From positions 186,001 to 250,000 of the forward strand of contig NZ_JBFDUZ010000003.1 in NCBI RefSeq assembly GCF_040719145.1: DNA of 64,000 nucleotides, in the 5' to 3' direction. Positions 36,627-45,097 of this stretch are shown here, in pieces. Source of the DNA: Paenibacillus sp. JQZ6Y-1 (GTDB taxonomy: Bacteria; Bacillota; Bacilli; Paenibacillales; Paenibacillaceae). Below the pieces are notes generated by a model. The model saw nothing but the letters and a program-made list of their open reading frames with translations. It did no database searches and was not told the origin of the DNA. Every line of letters begins with the position of its first letter. The stretch's first letter is position 1. The position numbers were made by a program, and so were the translations under genes.

Positions 36627-38252
36627 TTAAGATGCTTTGCCGCGCTGCAATCGCATTAGCGGACCGAGCAGCTTACGCAGCGGACCCGGATACGAGGATA
36701 ACTCCTCTGCTCTTACGACGCGCAGCACCACCAGCAAGACCGGATACATAACCAGCGTTGCTATTCCTACCATACAACAACCGAGGAAAAATGCAACCCT
36801 ATGATTCATATACGCAGTCAGCGCAATGCCACCCTGATTTAGCAGCAGACCTACTACTGTCAATATAATCACTGTCAGCAAAAATCCAATCCAGCGATTC
36901 CCCAGTACAGAGAACGGTACCACCTGACGCAACGAACGCAGATTCAGCACCGTGATGAGGATGAAGCACAAGCCTGTCGCCGCGATAATGCCATAGATGC
37001 CTAGCAGCGGTGCCAGTGCGACGCTCATAATCAGCTTCAGTACAATCCCAGCGAGCACATGGAACATGGACAGATTGACCTTGTTAATCCCGATCAGCAT
37101 CGAGTTGGTTGTCATCATCGTAATCTGGAAAATCGTACCCAGCGTGAGCAGCGCAATAATGCCTGCTCCTTCCGTATTCGTAAACAGCAAACCGTTAATC
37201 GAATATGCCGCTGTCGTTAGCATCAGAACAATTGGAATCCCCGTTAATACCGAAATGCGCAGCGCCAGCGAAATCTGACGCTTCAGCGTATCCTCTTCTC
37301 GGCGCGCATAGGCTGCCGAGATCACCGGAATGAGCGATGTACTAAGCGCAATCGCTAGAATCGGTGGAATACCGGCAATGCTTTGTGCGCGTGTTCCGAG
37401 AATACCAAGCGCCGCAGTAGCTGCGCCGTCGCCGATATGACCGACCAGCAGTGGCTTGATCAGCGTACCGTCGATAAAGTTTACTGCCGGAATCGTCAGC
37501 GATGAGATGACAATCGGAATCGATAGTTTGAAAATATCACCATAAATCTGGCGCAGTGGAATAACCGTTTCCGATGCACTGGACGCTGTACTGAGTCGGT
37601 TGGCTGCATCCTGACGACGCAGCTTCAAAGTGTAATACAGCATTACGGCAAATGCCCCTATACTGCCCAGCACACTACCAAACGATGCACCGGCTGCAAC
37701 TTCAATATCCCCATAACCGATCCGCAGCAGCGTATATGCCAGCAAAATAGCAGTCAGTACACGTGCAAACTGCTCAACAATTTGCGAAATACCGCCAGCA
37801 GACATCATATTGCGTCCTTGGAAATATCCGCGCATCATCGCAATGGCTGGAAACAGCAGCAAGGATGGTGCAATCGCCTGCAATGCCAATGCCGCAGACG
37901 GCTCTTTTGCCATCTGTGCATAGTACGGTGCCCCTATGTACATCAGCAGCGTCATCACTACACCAGCTGCTCCCGCAAATAACAGTGCCGCATAATAAAT
38001 ACGCTGTGCTTCATGTGGACGTCCAAGTGCATAGCGTTCAGATACCATTTTGCTGAGTGTACTTGGAATACCAGCTGTGGCAACCGCTAGCAGCATCAAA
38101 TATACATTGTTAGCCAGCGTAAACGAAGCATCCCCAGTAAAGCCGAGCATATGCTCCAGCGGCACACGCTGCACCAGACCGAGCACACGCGCTACAAGTG
38201 CAGCGGCTGCCAGAATGATCGTGCCTTTAATAAATGATTCGCCTTTAGACAA
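36627..38252 (-). CDS. MOP-superfamily flippase, YtgP/SpoVB-like
   Basis: A 541-residue membrane protein with about 14 helices, of the polysaccharide/lipid II flippase group (YtgP, SpoVB, MviN-like). The opening SKGESFIKGTIILAAAALVA and GIPSTLSKMVSERYALG are characteristic, as are MMRGYFQGRNMM and GIPPILAIALSTSLIPVI. The start is TTG 38252, just after AGAAGGGG; length then matches B. subtilis YtgP (544). A lipid-linked precursor transport role is likely; whether it is the essential lipid II flippase here cannot be told. Confidence 0.88.
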   Translation of the reverse strand: MSKGESFIKGTIILAAAALVARVLGLVQRVPLEHMLGFTGDASFTLANNVYLMLLAVATAGIPSTLSKMVSERYALGRPHEAQRIYYAALLFAGAAGVVMTLLMYIGAPYYAQMAKEPSAALALQAIAPSLLLFPAIAMMRGYFQGRNMMSAGGISQIVEQFARVLTAILLAYTLLRIGYGDIEVAAGASFGSVLGSIGAFAVMLYYTLKLRRQDAANRLSTASSASETVIPLRQIYGDIFKLSIPIVISSLTIPAVNFIDGTLIKPLLVGHIGDGAATAALGILGTRAQSIAGIPPILAIALSTSLIPVISAAYARREEDTLKRQISLALRISVLTGIPIVLMLTTAAYSINGLLFTNTEGAGIIALLTLGTIFQITMMTTNSMLIGINKVNLSMFHVLAGIVLKLIMSVALAPLLGIYGIIAATGLCFILITVLNLRSLRQVVPFSVLGNRWIGFLLTVIILTVVGLLLNQGGIALTAYMNHRVAFFLGCCMVGIATLVMYPVLLVVLRVVRAEELSSYPGPLRKLLGPLMRLQRGKAS

Positions 38253-38301
38253 AATGATTCCCCTTCTCTCAATGCCAATATTGCAAACTAGCAGACAATA
38301 T

Positions 38302-38334
38302 AAAAACCGGAAGGCTGATTCGCCCTCCGGTCGT
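38302..38334 (-). terminator. terminator after the DUF456 gene
   Basis: ACCGGAGGGC and GCCTTCCGGT (minus strand) with TTTTTA following. It lies between the DUF456 gene and the flippase gene. Confidence 0.85.
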
Positions 38335-38511
38335 CGTTTTACGTCAGCATTACTATTATAGACACGCATCGCCCCGCTTCGCAATGCGACAAAACAAACG
38401 AAATCGTCACAGTGTTATAGAAAACCACAACTTAAACGATTACTGTCGATATGCGGTATATCGATATCACCTTTTGTGTACGAATGTTCCACCATCGCAA
38501 AAACAGTATCA

Positions 38512-39003
38512 TCAATGCACAACAATCCAGATGATCCAGACACCGATCATAGCAAGCTGCAAAATGATTTTGACAACAGCGCTGGCAAACAGTCCAAGCA
38601 CGGTTCCCCAGCCGACACGCAGCGCGTTCTTCCAGTCACGTCCCTGAATCAGCTCTGCCGACACCGCACCGATCAATGGACCAAGAATCAAGCCAAATGC
38701 CGGAATGACAAATGGACCAATCACCATACCGATAACAGATAAAATCACTGCCAGCCTTGAGCCACCGAATTTCTTCGTTCCATAAGCACCGACCAAATAA
38801 TCGGCGACGAGCAGTACAACCACAATTACCGTTTCAATGATCCAGAACCACGGTCCAAACTCAGCAAATGTGAAAAACCAGCCGTATACGAAAAAGGCAA
38901 AATAAATCGCTACAACCGAAGGCAGGATTGGGTAGATGGTACCCAGCATCCCGATAATAAACAGGGCAATGACCAGCACCCAGCCAATAATCTCCATCGT
39001 CAT
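38512..39003 (-). CDS. DUF456 membrane protein
   Basis: A 163-residue protein with about four or five hydrophobic helices. GTIYPILPS (the G..P.LPG-type motif of DUF456) and FGLILGPLIGAVSAELIQGRD, shown in parts, match the family. B. subtilis YqgC is the likely relative. AAGGAG lies 9 bases before the ATG at 39003. Function unknown. Confidence 0.87.
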   Translation of the reverse strand: MTMEIIGWVLVIALFIIGMLGTIYPILPSVVAIYFAFFVYGWFFTFAEFGPWFWIIETVIVVVLLVADYLVGAYGTKKFGGSRLAVILSVIGMVIGPFVIPAFGLILGPLIGAVSAELIQGRDWKNALRVGWGTVLGLFASAVVKIILQLAMIGVWIIWIVVH

Positions 39004-39225
39004 ATATCGTCTCTCCTTGTTACGATGTCCAATACGCGGATCATCGAAATCGATGTGTATTGCTATGAAGGTTGGCAAATGACCTCATAGGTTTGTATAC
39101 CTGTATACTCTGCAATTGACACATTCGTTTCAAAAACATGTAGAGAAATGAAGACATTGACTATGGGGACTTCATCAACATGTATATCATGCCATGATAT
39201 ATGGTTGTAGACCGATACTTATACG

Positions 39226-39978
39226 TTAAACGAGAATATGATCGCGGATCACTTCAACGATGCCGTCATCATTGTTGCTGGCAACGACCAAATCGGCTTC
39301 TTGTTTGACTGTATCCTGTGCATTACCCATCGCTACGCCCAAACCGACCGCTTGAATTACTGCCAGATCGTTCAGACTATCGCCAACTGCGACCACTTCG
39401 GACATGTCAATATTCAGCAGCTTACATACTTCAGCGATACCTGTTGCTTTATTAATGCCGAGTGGATTGATCTCCAGATTGTACGGAGACGAATTGGAAA
39501 TTTCCAGTCCACCCATGTCCTGCAAGGTCATAAGAATATCATGACGCAGCTCGTCGTTAGGCGTGTTATAGCCAAATTTGAGCCATTCTACTTGCTCTAG
39601 CGGCTGATTCTCGTCCAGCCAGTTATCTCGGTTGTAAAGACGCTCAACGGAATATGCCCAGAACCAGACATCCTTGTCGATAGCCAGCTGGTGCATTTTG
39701 CGGATATTGTCCGGGTCAAGCAGCGTACGACGATACAGCTCGCGCGGGGATTTCCATACTTCACTGCCGTTGACAGTGACCATCGGTGTTTCCAATCCCA
39801 GTTCTTGTCCGTATGGCAATGCGCTGGAAGCAGCACGACCAGTAGACAGGCAAACGTGAATGCCAGCGTCCATCGCTTTGTGGATCCATTTGCTTGTTTC
39901 AAGGCTGATTTCGTGATTGTCGTTGAGCAGGGTGCCATCCATATCGAGGGCGAGTAGTTTGTATTTAGGGGTTGTCAT
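39226..39978 (-). CDS. Cof-type HAD-superfamily hydrolase
   Basis: A 250-residue HAD phosphatase of the Cof/YidA subfamily (type IIB cap). Motif I is LALDMDGTLLN, motif II SLSTGRAASS, motif III Lys in NPLGINKATG, and motif IV VAVGDSLNDLAVI. Likely substrates are sugar phosphates or FMN-like compounds; the exact one is not readable. Monocistronic. Confidence 0.94.
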   Translation of the reverse strand: MTTPKYKLLALDMDGTLLNDNHEISLETSKWIHKAMDAGIHVCLSTGRAASSALPYGQELGLETPMVTVNGSEVWKSPRELYRRTLLDPDNIRKMHQLAIDKDVWFWAYSVERLYNRDNWLDENQPLEQVEWLKFGYNTPNDELRHDILMTLQDMGGLEISNSSPYNLEINPLGINKATGIAEVCKLLNIDMSEVVAVGDSLNDLAVIQAVGLGVAMGNAQDTVKQEADLVVASNNDDGIVEVIRDHILV

Positions 39979-40064
39979 TGGTGGGTCCTCCAGTTGAATT
40001 TAGTCTGTTTGGAAATTAACGTTTTGCGTTGGAGCAGTGGAACAGTAGAGCGTTGATGATTTAT

Positions 40065-40265
40065 CCACTGCGGAAAGGAATAAGGGAACGTCCTCGGGTG
40101 GAGCCGCGGGAATCTTTTGGATTAGGAAAGAATGAAGATTCCCGCAGCTCCAAAGCTGTAAGATATTTCGCTTCGCAAAAATCACTTTTTATCGAACCCC
40201 GTGTTTGCAAATCACAAACACTGTAAGTCGTTCTTTTCCCTTATTCCTTCTCTCCGTTCCGTGCA
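40065..40265. repeat. interspersed long inverted repeat, copy 2, with internal insertion
   Basis: The left arm CACTGCGGAAAGGAATAAGG... GTGGAGCCGCGGGAATCTT (40066-40116) pairs with AAGATTCCCGCAGCTCC (from about 40135) and CCCTTATTCC (near 40240). Compared with copy 1 the right arm carries 72 extra bases (40156-40227) bounded by direct CTGTAAG repeats. Confidence 0.85.
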
Positions 40266-40283
40266 TATTCTCACTTCTTACTC

Positions 40284-40364
40284 GTCACTTGTCACTTGTC
40301 ACTTGTCACTTGTCACTTGTCACTTGTCACTTGTCACTTGTCACTTGTCACTTGTCACTTGTCA
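40284..40364. repeat. GTCACTT heptamer tandem repeat
   Basis: Eleven perfect copies of GTCACTT (40284-40360) plus a partial GTCA, intergenic. Seven is not a multiple of three, so it is not coding in register. It is a simple-sequence array likely to vary in copy number. Confidence 0.97.
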
Positions 40365-40676
40365 AATTATAGCGATGTAGACAGAAAAGTATTTCAAACT
40401 ATATGCAGTATCTACATACCGTTTAAGACAGCAATGGAACAGTTGCGCACTTTGGGATAAGTAGGATCATTTACACTTTTGCGAGATCGAGTATATTCGC
40501 AATCTCATTAACTTCATATCAAGATAAGTGTAGCATACTCTGATTCGTGCTCTCAAAATTTTTTGTAAAATGTAAATCAGGTTTTCGTAAGATTTTTCTT
40601 TTGAATTATGTATATACCCATTTTCAGAAAGATGATAGGAATGCGGTCAGATGAATGGGTTGGATCATTGAGAATA
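40365..40676. other. non-coding part of the 0.9-kb gap
   Basis: About 310 AT-rich bases after the heptamer array. No gene or promoter is supported. Confidence 0.45.
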
Positions 40677-40719
40677 AAACCAAAAGGCACAGTGTATGTT
40701 GCACTGTACCTTTTGGTTT
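40677..40719. terminator. long inverted repeat, likely end of the metal ABC operon
   Basis: AAACCAAAAGGCACAGTG pairs with CACTGTACCTTTTGGTTT, an 18-bp stem with one mismatch around a 7-base loop. It is 200 bases downstream of the operon's last stop and acts as a terminator in the minus direction. Confidence 0.75.
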
Positions 40720-40921
40720 AGTTAGTAGTTTTATTCTATATGGGGTGGCTGTTGTGTTTGGTTCATGGGGTTTGGTGTTTCTGGATGGTGGTGATATGTT
40801 GGGTTCACGTAGGCAAATATTGCTTGCTTCTAATCTGCCCTGTGCTGCTCTGCTCTTTTTTCTATGTTCCACTCTGTTTTAGTCTGTTTCCCTCTATTTT
40901 TCTCTGCCCTGTTCTACTGTA

Positions 40922-41803
40922 TTACTCGGCTGGAACAGCCCTGGTTTGGCGCCATTTGCGGAGTAGGATGCCATGGCGAGGAGAAAGTAGGAAAGTGATG
41001 ATGAACAGGATCCCTGCAGTGGTGACGATGCTGCCACCGATGGAGGCGTTTAGGATGTATGCGGCGGCGTAGCCGAGGATCGAGCTGGCGATGCCGACAG
41101 CTACACTAGTCAGCAGCATGATATGCAGGCGGTCAGTTAGCAGGTAGGCGGTTGCTGCCGGAATGACGAGCATACCGACGACGAGGATCGCGCCCACACT
41201 TTCAAATGAAGCGACGGAAGTCATCGACACCATACCCATAAGCAGGTAATGGAATAACAGTACGGGAATGCCGCAGGCAGCCGCGAGTGCTGGATCGAAT
41301 GCGGTTAGTTTGAATTGTTTGTAAAAGAGCGTTAGCAGCGTTACCACTACGATCAAAGTGAAGCCCAGCATCCAGATGGAGCGTGGTCCCATATCCATGC
41401 CGTTCAGTGTCCAAGTATCCCACTGTACATAGGCAATTTCGCCAAATAACACACAATCAAGGTCCAAGTCGATGTTGCGTGCATTCAGACTGACAATGAT
41501 TACACCAATGGCGAATAGGACGGTAAAAATAATGCCAATGGACGCATCGGATTGCACACCAGAGCTTTGCAACCATTGAATCAGAAAGACCGCCAGCAAT
41601 CCCAACGCAGTCGCGCCGATCATCATTGCCAGCGAATCCCGTCCACCGCTAAATAGAAACGCGATGGCGATGCCCGGCAATACAGCATGGCTAATCGCGT
41701 CGCCGATCAGTGCCATTTTGCGCAAAATCAAAAAGCAGCCCAGCAATCCGCAGCTTGCCGACATGAGAATCGCTGTCGTTATAATCCAAAAATCACTGCT
41801 CAT
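40922..41803 (-). CDS. manganese/zinc ABC transporter permease, second
   Basis: A 293-residue ABC-3-type permease with eight or nine helices. It has GLLGCFLILRKMALIGDAIS, AVLPGIAIAF and VGAILVVGMLVIPAATAYLL, the conserved loop motifs. It overlaps the end of the first permease by 11 bases. It would form the membrane channel with the 41793 product, as MntC/MntD do in B. subtilis. The C terminus is basic (RHGILLRKWRQTR). Confidence 0.93.
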   Translation of the reverse strand: MSSDFWIITTAILMSASCGLLGCFLILRKMALIGDAISHAVLPGIAIAFLFSGGRDSLAMMIGATALGLLAVFLIQWLQSSGVQSDASIGIIFTVLFAIGVIIVSLNARNIDLDLDCVLFGEIAYVQWDTWTLNGMDMGPRSIWMLGFTLIVVVTLLTLFYKQFKLTAFDPALAAACGIPVLLFHYLLMGMVSMTSVASFESVGAILVVGMLVIPAATAYLLTDRLHIMLLTSVAVGIASSILGYAAAYILNASIGGSIVTTAGILFIITFLLSPRHGILLRKWRQTRAVPAE

Positions 41804-42713
41804 GTGTTACCCCTCCATTGCGCTGCCATTGTTGCCGATTGCGACGATGCTGCCACATCCGTGCCAGCCAGCCGCGGCGTGGAGCTAATAATGCCGATGC
41901 AGCAAAGATCAGCGTTGATGCCAATACGGTTACAGGTCCAGTCGGTAACTGCGATACCATTCCACTCCATAACGTACCAACTATGCCGCTCACAGCCCCG
42001 AATATTCCGGCAATGATCAGCATCATATACAAACGATCTGTCCAATACCGCGCCGCAACTGCTGGCGTAATCAGCAGCGCTGACATCAATACAACGCCAA
42101 CCGCTTGAATGCCGGATACGACCACGACAACGGTCAGCAGCAAAATCAATTGCTCCAGCCAAACTACGCGCCAGCCCAATCCGCGAGCAAAATCGCGGTC
42201 AAAGCTAATCAGCTTGAACTGTTTGAACAGTAAGCCGCATAATACTAGCAGCACCACACTGATTCCTGTGAGCAAATACAAATCCTCACGCATCATAGAC
42301 GCCGCCTGACCGAACAAAAATTTGTCCAATCCGCTCTGTCCACCGTCCCCGCTATGCTGAATCCGAGTAAGCAGCAATACACCGATACCGAAAAAGAGCG
42401 ACAGTACAATGCCCAGCGCTGCATCCTGCTTGATGCGTGAATAGGTCGTAATCCAACGAATACCAAAGGTCGCAATTACCCCGGCAATCAACGCCCCGAT
42501 AAAAAAGCCCAGCGCCGATTTGGCGCCCGTCAGCATGAAGGCGATACAAATACCCGGCAAAGCGGCATGAGCAAGCGCATCACCGATCAGGCTACGCTTT
42601 TGCAACACCATATAGCAGCCGATGACGCCACTGCTTAGTCCGAGCAGCATGCAGCCTGCGATAATCCAGCGTACATTGGGATCGCCAAGCATGGAGATGA
42701 GCATAGTCATCAT
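41793..42713 (-). CDS. manganese/zinc ABC transporter permease, first
   Basis: A 306-residue ABC-3-type permease. Landmarks include GVIGCYMVLQKRSLIGDALA, HAALPGICIAF and GVVLMSALLITPAVAARYWT. It starts 10 bases after the ATPase stop, with GGAGGG upstream, and overlaps the next permease. Its tail is Arg-rich (WQHRRNRQQWQRN). Confidence 0.93.
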   Translation of the reverse strand: MMTMLISMLGDPNVRWIIAGCMLLGLSSGVIGCYMVLQKRSLIGDALAHAALPGICIAFMLTGAKSALGFFIGALIAGVIATFGIRWITTYSRIKQDAALGIVLSLFFGIGVLLLTRIQHSGDGGQSGLDKFLFGQAASMMREDLYLLTGISVVLLVLCGLLFKQFKLISFDRDFARGLGWRVVWLEQLILLLTVVVVVSGIQAVGVVLMSALLITPAVAARYWTDRLYMMLIIAGIFGAVSGIVGTLWSGMVSQLPTGPVTVLASTLIFAASALLAPRRGWLARMWQHRRNRQQWQRNGGVTHEQ

Positions 42714-42723
42714 ATATCCCTCC

Positions 42724-43545
42724 TTATTTTCCGGCGATGATTATGCCGCCTTGATCGTTTGACTGTAAAAACGTAATCTTGCCTCCGTAGGCACGTTGGA
42801 GCATGTCCGCTGTAAATGTCTGACCAACCGGTCCGGCTGCTACCAGTTCACGGTTCAACAACAGTACATCGTCAAAATAGGATTCCACGGTCGACAGATC
42901 ATGATGCACGACAAGAACGGTTTTCCCCTGCTGCTTGAGTTGTTCCAGTAGTGTAATAATCGCCTTTTCGGTCGTTGCATCCACACCAGCAAAAGGCTCA
43001 TCCATCAAATACAAATCCGCCTGCTGTGCCAATGCACGCGCCAAAAAGATACGCTGCTGCTGTCCGCCAGATAGCTGGCTAATCTGGCGACTCGCATAAT
43101 CTGCCATCCCTACCTGACGCAAACATTCCATCGCGGTTTCTTTTTCCTTTTTGCCTGGACGACGGAACCAGCCTAGCCGTCCATAGGTACCCATTAGTAC
43201 AACATCCAATGCGTGGGTAGGGAAATCCCAATCGACTGATTCGCGCTGCGGGACATAACCGATTCGTTTGCGCTGCTCGGTATAGGGCTTCCCGTAAATG
43301 TGTACCTGTCCACTGAGCGTTGGTACCAGTCCCAGCATTGCCTTCAGCAGCGTCGATTTACCAGCACCGTTCGGTCCAAGCAGACCGATCAGGCGACCTT
43401 CGCCCAGTGTAAACGAAACATTTTGTACAACTGGCTTTTTATGATAACTGACTGTGATGTTTTCAACGCGGAGCGGACAATCATTTGCAGAGATAGAACC
43501 ACTCGTGATATGGGCTGAGGTGGATGCGGATAACGATGTAGTCAT
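42724..43545 (-). CDS. manganese/zinc ABC transporter ATP-binding protein
   Basis: A 273-residue ABC ATPase: Walker [11 protein letters not shown]-loop YVPQRE, signature LSGGQQQR, Walker [13 protein letters not shown], His switch VVHHD. The N-terminal 25 residues are Ser/Thr-rich and longer than usual. MntB/ZnuC-like. It is second in the operon after the binding lipoprotein, with AAGGAGG upstream of the start. Confidence 0.94.
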   Translation of the reverse strand: MTTSLSASTSAHITSGSISANDCPLRVENITVSYHKKPVVQNVSFTLGEGRLIGLLGPNGAGKSTLLKAMLGLVPTLSGQVHIYGKPYTEQRKRIGYVPQRESVDWDFPTHALDVVLMGTYGRLGWFRRPGKKEKETAMECLRQVGMADYASRQISQLSGGQQQRIFLARALAQQADLYLMDEPFAGVDATTEKAIITLLEQLKQQGKTVLVVHHDLSTVESYFDDVLLLNRELVAAGPVGQTFTADMLQRAYGGKITFLQSNDQGGIIIAGK

Positions 43546-43753
43546 TGAATCGCCCTCCTTTAGGAGCTAGGATTGTTTTCTCGTACTGTATTCGTGTCTT
43601 CGGATTGTACATTGTATGTGGTGCAGAGATCATTTCATCATTGTTATAGCTGTACATTCATGCGATAGCGCTACAAGTTATACCTATCGTGATACCTATG
43701 ATGATTACTGTATCTATTCATGTAGTACGCGATACTCAGTAGAATATCGGATG

Positions 43754-44761
43754 TTATTTCAACGCATCGACGATGGTTTCCGTATTGTGTTTGACCATAC
43801 CTGCATATGTGCCTGCTTCGCTGTCAGCAGCGCCCAACGCATCGGAATATAGCTCACCGCCCATGCTCACCTGATGCCCCTGCTCGGCAGCTCCGGCGAT
43901 GATCGCTTCCATCGAGCGTGCTGGGATACTGCTTTCCACAAAAACAGCTTTGATACCGCGTTCCACTAGCATATTTCGCAGCTCGACTACATCTTTGGAG
44001 CCGTATTCGGAAGCGGTGCTAATGCCTTGCAAGCCGCGTACCTCCATGCCGTAAGCATCACCATAATATCCAAACGCATCATGAGCAGTCACAAGCACTC
44101 GGCTTTGCTGTGGAATCGTAGCTATTTGCTGCTGAATATCAGTGTGCAGTTGTTTCAGCTCTGATAGATACGCATCCGCATTGCTGTGATAATCATCAGC
44201 ATGAGCAGGATCGGCTGCTACTATCGCATCACGAGCACGTTCAACCGCGCTCATCCACAGGCTAACATCAAACCAGATATGCGGATCATGCTCGTTTGCA
44301 TTTTCCTCACTTTGCCGGAGTCGTTCTGATGCAATCTGGTCCGTGATCGCAACAACTTGCCGTGTATCGCTCATCTTTTCCAAAATGTCAGTCATACTTC
44401 CTTCCAAATGTAAGCCGTTGTACAGCACCAGATCGGCATCATCCAGCTTGCGAATATCGCCTTGGGAGGCTTTGTACATATGCGGATCGACACCCGGTCC
44501 CATGAGACCAACAACCTCTACATGCTCGCCGCCTATTTGTCGCGCAGCATCGGCGATCATGCCAGTGGTAGCAGTAATATGCAGAATGCCATCCTGTCGC
44601 TTCCCTTCTGCCTGTCCATTGCTGCATCCGGCAGTGATGACAATGAGAGCAGCTAGCCAAATGAAATGAATCCAACGGTAATGCTGTGTACGCACAGGTT
44701 GATTACGTTGATGTAAGAGTTGCTTTAGTAACTGCTTGAATACAGATAGGCTTTGATACAT
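43754..44761 (-). CDS. manganese/zinc-binding lipoprotein (MntA/TroA family)
   Basis: A 335-residue cluster A-I metal-binding lipoprotein. The N-terminal region is long (lipobox ITAGC near residue 46; a start nearer to it is possible). The four metal ligands of TroA/MntA are recognisable: His in DPHMYKAS, His in DPHIWFD, Glu in VFVESSIP and Asp in LYSDALG. Two His and two carboxylates favour Mn; a His-rich loop like that of ZnuA is absent. First gene of the operon, downstream of a tandem MntR-like site. Confidence 0.92.
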   Translation of the reverse strand: MYQSLSVFKQLLKQLLHQRNQPVRTQHYRWIHFIWLAALIVITAGCSNGQAEGKRQDGILHITATTGMIADAARQIGGEHVEVVGLMGPGVDPHMYKASQGDIRKLDDADLVLYNGLHLEGSMTDILEKMSDTRQVVAITDQIASERLRQSEENANEHDPHIWFDVSLWMSAVERARDAIVAADPAHADDYHSNADAYLSELKQLHTDIQQQIATIPQQSRVLVTAHDAFGYYGDAYGMEVRGLQGISTASEYGSKDVVELRNMLVERGIKAVFVESSIPARSMEAIIAGAAEQGHQVSMGGELYSDALGAADSEAGTYAGMVKHNTETIVDALK

Positions 44762-44902
44762 AAACGATTCCCCTTTCGTGATTCACTTTTGATAGATGCT
44801 AGAATGGGTATGCTGATTCGTCGGTAGCTGACTGATATGAGATATGAGACTGTACTATTTGTGCAGAGCTGCACAACGCGGCAATAGGAAATGACACACC
44901 GT

Positions 44903-44960
44903 ATGTTTCCTTTATGACTTTATTTTTATATAAGCCACATTTGTTTCCTTTGTGCAAATT
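44903..44960 (-). promoter_or_regulatory. tandem MntR-like sites upstream of the metal ABC operon
   Basis: Minus-strand AATTTGCACAAAGGAAACAAA (given in part, 44940-44960) resembles the B. subtilis MntR box TTTGC-N-GGAAA. A second, partial copy CATAAAGGAAACATA lies at 44903-44917. Both share AAAGGAAACA, 37 bases apart. Confidence 0.55.
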
Positions 44961-45037
44961 TTAAGGCGTAGGGAAAGAAAAAACAAGAATGTAATTGTAA
45001 ACATATCGTTTGGGAAAACGGATACTTTGAGGCATAC

Positions 45038-45078
45038 AAAAAAGCCTGCTTATCCATGAGAGGACAAGCAAGCTAGAT
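45038..45078 (-). terminator. terminator of PBP gene at 45098
   Basis: Minus-strand AGCTTGCTTGTCC and GGATAAGCAGGCT are followed by TTTTTT. Confidence 0.9.
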
Positions 45079-45097
45079 TGCAGGAATCGAATGTTTC

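Noticed and set aside
40284-40364. GTCACTT array considered as a CRISPR
   Set aside because: Seven-base units without spacers are a simple tandem repeat.
40655-40882. 75-residue frame spanning the hairpin after the metal ABC operon
   Set aside because: It overlaps a near-perfect inverted repeat and has no ribosome site.
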